In this document: in pieces, positions 58,148 to 64,000 of the stretch
How the letters are laid out: each line of letters begins with the position of its first letter
Numbering within the stretch: position 1 is the first letter of the stretch
Source: Cryptomeria japonica
Lineage: Eukaryota > Streptophyta > Pinopsida > Cupressales > Cupressaceae
DNA: 64,000 bases
Assembly (NCBI RefSeq): GCF_030272615.1
Contig: NC_081415.1
Span: 601,483,644-601,547,643 of the forward strand
Direction: 5' to 3'
Translations under genes and position numbers: made by a program
The notes under the pieces: generated by a model
Told to the model about the DNA's origin: nothing
Databases searched by the model: none
The model's input: only the letters and a program-made list of their open reading frames with translations

Positions 58148-61100
58148 TCATTGATCTTCTTCTTCATCCAACTCATCATCATGACCATCATGATCATGTT
58201 CATGATGGTCATCATCATCGACGTCGTCGTCGTCGTCATCATTGTGTTCGTCATCATCATCACCATCACCATCACCATCACCATCACCATCACCATCACC
58301 ATCACCATCACCATCACCATCACCATCACCAACAACAGCATCATCATCATCAGCTTCTTCTTTGTGTACATTTCCATTAGGAACATCATTGACTAACTGT
58401 CGATCATGATCATGATCTATATCATCTTCTACTTCTTCGGTATGTTCTTCTTCCATCACATTATACATTAGTGGCCTTCCTCTTGGATCATGTCTAACAA
58501 CAAATGACCAACCCGGTTTATGTGGAACCTCCGAGTAAAATACCTGCTCACATTGACTTGGAAGAACATAGGGCTTATCCCCAACTTGTTCAAATGACCT
58601 TGTATTAACCATTGTAAATCCATTATCATTTTCAATAACAGTTCTATCAGGATCATTTTTATTCAGTCGCAGCCTATACCATTTGACGACGAACATAACT
58701 AATTTGAAGGAATTAAAGTCACATTCAAGTATATCATCCAAAATGCCATAGTATCAATTTTGAGACTCTTGAGGATGTATGTCATTTCTAGATGAAATAT
58801 TGGTCACCTCAAAGACTGCAGTTATCTTAGAATCACAAGTTTTCTTCATGTCATCCAACTGTTTGATGCAAAATTTATGACCATTGTAGCACATAGCCTT
58901 GTGGTGTTTGACCTGCAATATGTCTAACATATTAAAATTATTTCATCATGAGTTGATAAACATATGGGTGATTAACAAAATTATACGTACCTGTTGATCT
59001 CTTAAATCATATGCTAAATCAATTTCCCTTTGTGTAACACTGGAATCTCCATTACGATGAGCTTCTTTAACCAATGAAGCAACACCATCCCATGTTAATG
59101 TGAGACCAGAATGTTGACATTGTTCAATCCATATCGTCATCCAATCAAGATTGTTTGCAATATACAAATGTAGTGCATCCCACTCCTGACCAACTATACA
59201 AATAATTAATAGACCACTTACAACTGATTTATTTAGAAGATGAAGAATTAATTTACTACAATAACATCTTATAATTACCTCTCACTTTCTTCAATCTACC
59301 TCTCCCCATCAAGTGCTCCCCTTCAAATTTATTAATGGGGTTGGGATCCCAAATGTGATCTACGTGGATTTTTGCTACAAACTTAGAAAGATATTCAGTA
59401 ATGTACACCATAGTTTGGTATACCATATATCCCTCCACCATAGAACCCTCAGGATGTGCTCTTTGTCAAACCAAAGCCTTCAAAACTTTCAAGTGCCTCT
59501 CAACCATCCACATTGACCTAGTGTGTACAGGTCCACACAATTCGATCTCCTCAACTTGGTGTATGAGGTAGTGTTCTTGTGCATTGAAAAAAGTTGAAGG
59601 TAGATACTTTTGCATTTCACACATTAGCTAAGGGATTTTTCTCTTCCAATATTTTATATCTTCCTTGTGGATTTCTTTAGATGACAACCACCTAAAAGAG
59701 ATTGAAGAGGAAAAAATATATAAATGAGACTTTACAAAATAATATACAATATATTGCATAACAAGTAAAACAAATGGCAAATATAATATCTATACAAAAA
59801 ATTGAACAAACATCACTACTTACCTCATGTATTATCCAAGATCATATATTACTTGCTTGATATTATTGTCGAAGTGGTTTGGGAGAGATAGAGGTAGAAC
59901 GTACTGCAACAATTATAAAATAATCTTTTCATTGTTTTCTAACATAATACAATGAAAAGTACATGCATAGTATACAAATATATAGTAAATACACAAGAAC
60001 GCAAATTACCTTAATGAAGATATGCCAATCATGTGTTTTCATCCTTGGCCCAAATTCACTCTTCTTTGATATGAGATTGTTTATGTTCGTAGCAAATCCT
60101 GTGGGAAATCGAATTTTTCATATGACTTCTTTTATAGAATTGCTTTGTTGCTCTGTTAATAACCAAGGAAGGTCACTTATATTAATCTGATCTCCATTGC
60201 TATGTGATTGAATGACGTTTTTCATTGCATGATTGGATTCCACAATGTCAATACAAATTTTGGCAATTTTTTCTTTGTCACACCTTCCATCCAATATTTT
60301 CCATAATGTCTTTGTTATATTCTTTCCAATATGCATTGTATCAAACAAATGCACAATTTGTAGCTGCTCATAGTAAGACAGCCTACTGAATTGTCTGGGA
60401 TAACTTTTTAGTCCTTTTGGAAGGTGGCCATCCATGCCTTGATGACCTTCAGTATCATCAATTACATCATCAATAAACAAAACACGATAGAAAAATTCAA
60501 ATTCCAAACATAAACCATTAGATGGAATGACATTACGTTGACGATTAATTCTTCTATATTCCAACTTCCATAAGTGAGGAGTCATTCTTCATGGCTTTGA
60601 TGTAGTCTCTTCTTTCCCATTGAAAAGATGTTTTTCAGTATTCTGGTACTTATGATTTTTGTGAAGGAAGTGCCTATACTCATCAAACACCTAATTTTCT
60701 AAACTTTTTGAATGATAGGATTTCATCTTTGGACCACAAACTAGACATGCAAATTTTCCCTTTGTTTGAAGACCCACAAGATAATGTATAATTCTATTAA
60801 ATCTGTTAATTTTTATAATTATAATTATCATGTGCAACTTGAACACTATAACGTACCACAAAAATGTGTTAGCCCTGGGGCATCATGTATTGTCCATACA
60901 AGCATTGTATGGAATTGAAATTGTCTTTGTCCTATTGGTCTAGAGATGTCATACATGGTCACACCATTCCATAACTCTAGCAACTCGTCAATAAGAGGCT
61001 CAATATATACATTCGTATCTTTAACTTGGTACTTGTCTAATGGAATGAACAAAAACATTACATAATTATTATGACCATTTTACTGCAATATTTATAATGA

Positions 61101-62458
61101 AATGTAGATGACTATTAAATGATAAAATACCTGGAACAATCATTGGCAACATTATGTGCTCCCTCTTTATTGACATCCATGGAGGAATATTTTTGTTGGT
61201 AACAAAAATAGGCCACACCGAGTAAACAGATCTCAACTCTCCAAATGGATTGACACCGTCCGCTGCCAATGAAAGCCTGAGATTACAAGGTTCTTCTTTA
61301 CAGTGTGGCCACTTTTCCTCTATGTCCATAAATGCTGAACCATCCACGGGCATTCAAATAATGTCATCTCGACTTCTATTACGTGCATGGTAATCCATAA
61401 ATTGTGCCAAGCTAGTGTACCTGAATAATCGTTATATACGTGGAATAATAGGAATATAACGAAGAACCTTGCGAGGCACCTTTTTTGTTATTTGATCTGT
61501 TCGATATCTACTGATATGACATTCAGGGCATTCTGTTCCAAATTCATATTGTTTATGATATATAATATGATCATTGGGACAAGCATCTATTGTTTGATAC
61601 TCCATTCCAATATCTTTCATAATGGCAGATAATTCTTGGTATGAGCAAGGTAGAATATTTGATGGTGGTAAGAAAAACTCACCTATCAATCTACAACCAA
61701 AAAAAAAAGTTTGAGGTGTTAATATAAACAATATTAATGGTACATGATTCACCATTTATTAACTGTAATGACATGTATGACACACCTTAACATACGTGAG
61801 ATTTTTTTGTTGGTAAACCATTCATAACCTTCAAGTTCACAAACAACAATACAACAGAGAGAAGAGTTGTTTGGGAGCCTTTGTAAAGGGGCTCATATGC
61901 CTTCTCAAGAAGAGGTAAATCATAAACATCAAGGTCATCCTGATCATCATGATCAATTGTGCTAGTACTAAATGTGTCATGGATCAATGTATTTGTACCA
62001 TCATCTTCAATTGTGTTTTCTGGTGCATGATCGTCATCTTCCATGAGATCATTATCTTCAGCTTCGATATTCACACCTCTATGTTCCTCCACTTCGAAAA
62101 CCATATTCTTTGGGTTGTGTTGGTCCATATCATGTGCCCTGGGGTTCTCAACCTATATAAAAATGATCAACATAAATAAACAATGATCATGATCTCATTA
62201 TCAAGTGATTTCTTATGTATATAAATTGTTAAAATGATATAATGAACAACTTACCAGTGGATGATAATCATGTCCCCCTTCAATGTGACCATGCTGCCTA
62301 CAATGTTTCTTAGTTGTTTTGATTAGAAGTCTTCTAGTGTTTAAGCCCTTACAAATTTTGCAGGGAAAATAACATTTTCCATCACCTTTTCTTTTCAAGT
62401 TAGACCATAATCTAGCAATTGTCTCCTTATTTTGTTCTTCACTGATATTATCTGACAT
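58148..62458 (-). pseudogene. CACTA TNP2 transposase, spliced, with several stops
   Basis: Exon 1 starts at ATG 62458 and ends YHPL at 62255 before a gtaagt donor; it has the transposase-associated zinc domain (CYFPCKICKG, H-C-x2-H-x-H). Exon 2 (about 62155-61790) is acidic, then PLYKGSQTTLLS..LLFVNLKV. The TNP2 core (PF02992 type) includes IDACPNDHIIYHKQYE, CPECHISRYR, VLRYIPIIPRI, LRLSLAADGVNPFG, SVWPIFVTNKNIPPWM (61755-61140), YIEPLIDELLELWNGV (61010), KGKFACLVCG (60760) and LQIVHLFDTMHIGKNI (60355). A DUF4218-type part lies at 59700-59256 (MWMVERHLKVLKALV, a TGA, then HPEGSMVEGYM). A DUF4216-type part lies at 58740-58440 (NSFKLVMFVVKWYRL, SEVPHKPGWSFVV), ending in an Asp/Gly tail. In-frame stops occur near 61430, 60700 and 59470. 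The domain order is the standard one for plant TNP2. Confidence 0.85.
58261..58330. repeat. (CACCAT)n hexanucleotide repeat coding for Asp-Gly
   Basis: About twelve cacc-at units on the plus strand. In the TNP2 frame (minus strand) they encode alternating Asp-Gly within an acidic C-terminal tail, flanked by Asp-rich and His/Asp-rich blocks. Confidence 0.95.
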
Positions 62459-62560
62459 GGTCTTTCTTCACAGGCAAAAAAATCAGGCTATGGAAACTTC
62501 AGTGCAAAAGCTTCACAAAAATTGCAAATCGAACCAAAACCATTTAAGTCTTCTTTTTCA

Positions 62561-63635
62561 TCTTAAAACATTGAACTTAATAGAGAATGTATTTAATGTA
62601 GCTGATTGTGTGAATTTCTGAGCATTGTGTCTACAAATTCTTACTAAAAGTTTGCCTGTTGCAGACTTTCTAAGAGACATTTTTGAGTATTCCCCAATAA
62701 AATGTTTTGAAATGGTGAATGTATAAGTTTGTAGTTTACTTTCCTAGACTAGGACCCCATTTCATCAACATTTCACTATGAAAGCATAAATATTTTTTCT
62801 TGAAGAGAACATCTTACAGATTATGCTTCAATGTATAACACATTTTCATAATCAATCATTCGACTTCACATGGATAAAATAATTCACATATTCTAAATCA
62901 TGATCTGATGATGTGAACAACTCGTATGCAACTATATGGCATGCAAAGCATTTATTTTAACATACACTTATTCACCCATATTGCAGGGATAACAACACAA
63001 GGCTCACATATTGGCCTAAGAGGATGCCATGGTCTCACAAAGTAACCAAGAACCGTATGAAATGATGGTATTGAATCAACACACAACTAGGGAGGATCCA
63101 TACGATTATGTATGACTTCCCCCTTGTTTGTTTAATGAGATTAGCCTCCAAGGCATAGCCGTCAATAATCATTAAGAATGTACAAGTGGATCGTAGCTAC
63201 CCATACAACAAACACTTACCCCTATCCTCAAATTTTCCCAATATTTGATTCCTTATATACACTCATCCAAGGTTATCTATGTCAATCTTGGTGAGGAATC
63301 ACATCACAACAAAGAAGGCAACATTTAAAAATAGCAAGAGTTTCACTAAACTACCAAAGATCATAAATATTGAAAGAAAGAAAAAATAGTACCAATAATA
63401 GGTCAAATAAATGTGTTCAATTCCAATAGCAAATCAAACATAGCCACAATAACTACACAATAGAGAAAACTCACAATAGTGATTAAACTAATTCAAACAA
63501 GATAAAATAAAATTGTTGGCCCATGCAACAAAGATGAGAGATCATCAATAATTGAAGGAAACTTCACAATCCTTAAAAGTGCACATTACATAACTATACG
63601 ACTAGAAATTGTGGCTAAATAGAGTGAAGATTCAT
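62561..63635. other. No gene seen
   Basis: AT-rich. It may contain the 5' terminal region of the CACTA element, but no TAGTG end with a convincing partner was identified. Confidence 0.5.
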
Positions 63636-63867
63636 CATGACTCCAATAATAGTCCCTCTTGTGTGCATTTGTGGCATGAACACAAAAACTCCCACATGGC
63701 ATGGCCATGTACCTAATGGAGAAGACATGCCTAGGCTACATGCCCAAAAAACATGACTATAATAATAGTCCCTCATGCATGCATTTGTGGCCTACACACT
63801 ACAAATCCTAACATATCATGGCAATACACCTCATAGAGAAGACACACCTAGGGCCACATTTCACATA
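63636..63867. repeat. 116-bp tandem duplication with a partial third copy
   Basis: Copy one at 63636-63751 (catgactccaataatagtcc...) and copy two at 63752-63867 (catgactataataatagtcc...) are diverged but align throughout (gcatttgtggc, agaagacatgcctagg / agaagacacacctagg). A partial third copy continues to about 63935. Confidence 0.8.
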
Positions 63868-64000
63868 CCAATGTGCCTCACAAAGAAGACATGCATAGGG
63901 CACATTCCACTTAGCAGTGTGTCTTATGGAAAAATGTGCATGCATGTCACACACCAAAGCTATATGTATACATCATGAGGCACATTCATATGTTATCAAA

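Larger units (their letters stand above)
53460..62560 (-). mobile_element. CACTA (En/Spm) transposon with TNP2 and a SET/Ptta gene
   Basis: Two spliced, decayed genes in the same direction lie here: TNP2 transposase (62458-58148) and a second gene (about 57700-53693) that joins a SET domain to Ptta/En/Spm-type exons. This gene pair is the usual content of plant CACTA elements apart from the SET domain. Repeats of CATTCATTAACACATAA at 53480-53690 look like a subterminal repeat zone. I did not find the CACTA...TAGTG termini or a three-base duplication, so the limits given are those of coding plus subterminal sequence. Confidence 0.7.

Noticed and set aside
53433-62560. Exact CACTA termini for the TNP2 element
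   Set aside because: Several cacta and tagtg strings occur by chance in AT-rich flanks, but none formed a pair with matching terminal repeats and a three-base duplication, so no ends are claimed.

Overview
This window is plant nuclear DNA made almost entirely of transposable elements. I found no host gene, rRNA, tRNA or CRISPR array that I can support. It contains plant-type LTR retrotransposons, a plant CACTA (En/Spm) transposon with introns, long microsatellites, and elements nested inside elements over tens of kilobases. This points to a large-genome seed plant. The style of the retrotransposon proteins and LTRs suggests a gymnosperm such as a conifer, but that assignment is inference.

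Layout. 1-1112: decayed transposon-like ORF of unknown family (minus strand). 1.5-7.4 kb: three LTR-like segments of one copia-type group (1504-2256, 3270-4670, 6111-7442), a GA-rich microsatellite block (2461-3250) and clusters of 20-30 bp palindromes. 7965-15180: a 7.2 kb element whose two ~3 kb ends are inverted LTR-like copies of each other, flanked by the 5-bp duplication TTGTA. 18534-19867: a copia-type LTR followed by a primer-binding site and a gag fragment. That fragment is interrupted at 20056 by a CACTA-like end that includes a 196-bp near-perfect palindrome. 20.87-21.9 kb: gag and LTR remnants.

22644-49933: an LTR retrotransposon (minus strand, TSD CTTGG) that has a gag with five zinc knuckles and a ~1,120-codon second ORF, but no pol. 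A 19.3 kb Ty3/gypsy element (26953-46255, TSD CCTTG) is inserted in that second ORF. The gypsy element has one gag-pol frame with an extra RNase H placed before the reverse transcriptase. Its LTRs are 5.6 and 6.5 kb, and each carries a ~1,200-codon ORF of unknown function.

53.4-62.5 kb: a CACTA transposon on the minus strand. A spliced TNP2 transposase gene (58148-62458) is followed by a second spliced gene. That gene begins with a recognisable SET (histone-methyltransferase-like) domain and continues into Ptta/En/Spm-type exons. 63.6-63.9 kb: a 116-bp tandem duplication.

All coding regions carry some stops or frameshifts, so none is clearly functional as it stands. The most unusual items are the SET domain inside a CACTA element, the ORF-bearing giant LTRs, the RNase H-RT-RNase H order, and the inverted-LTR element.
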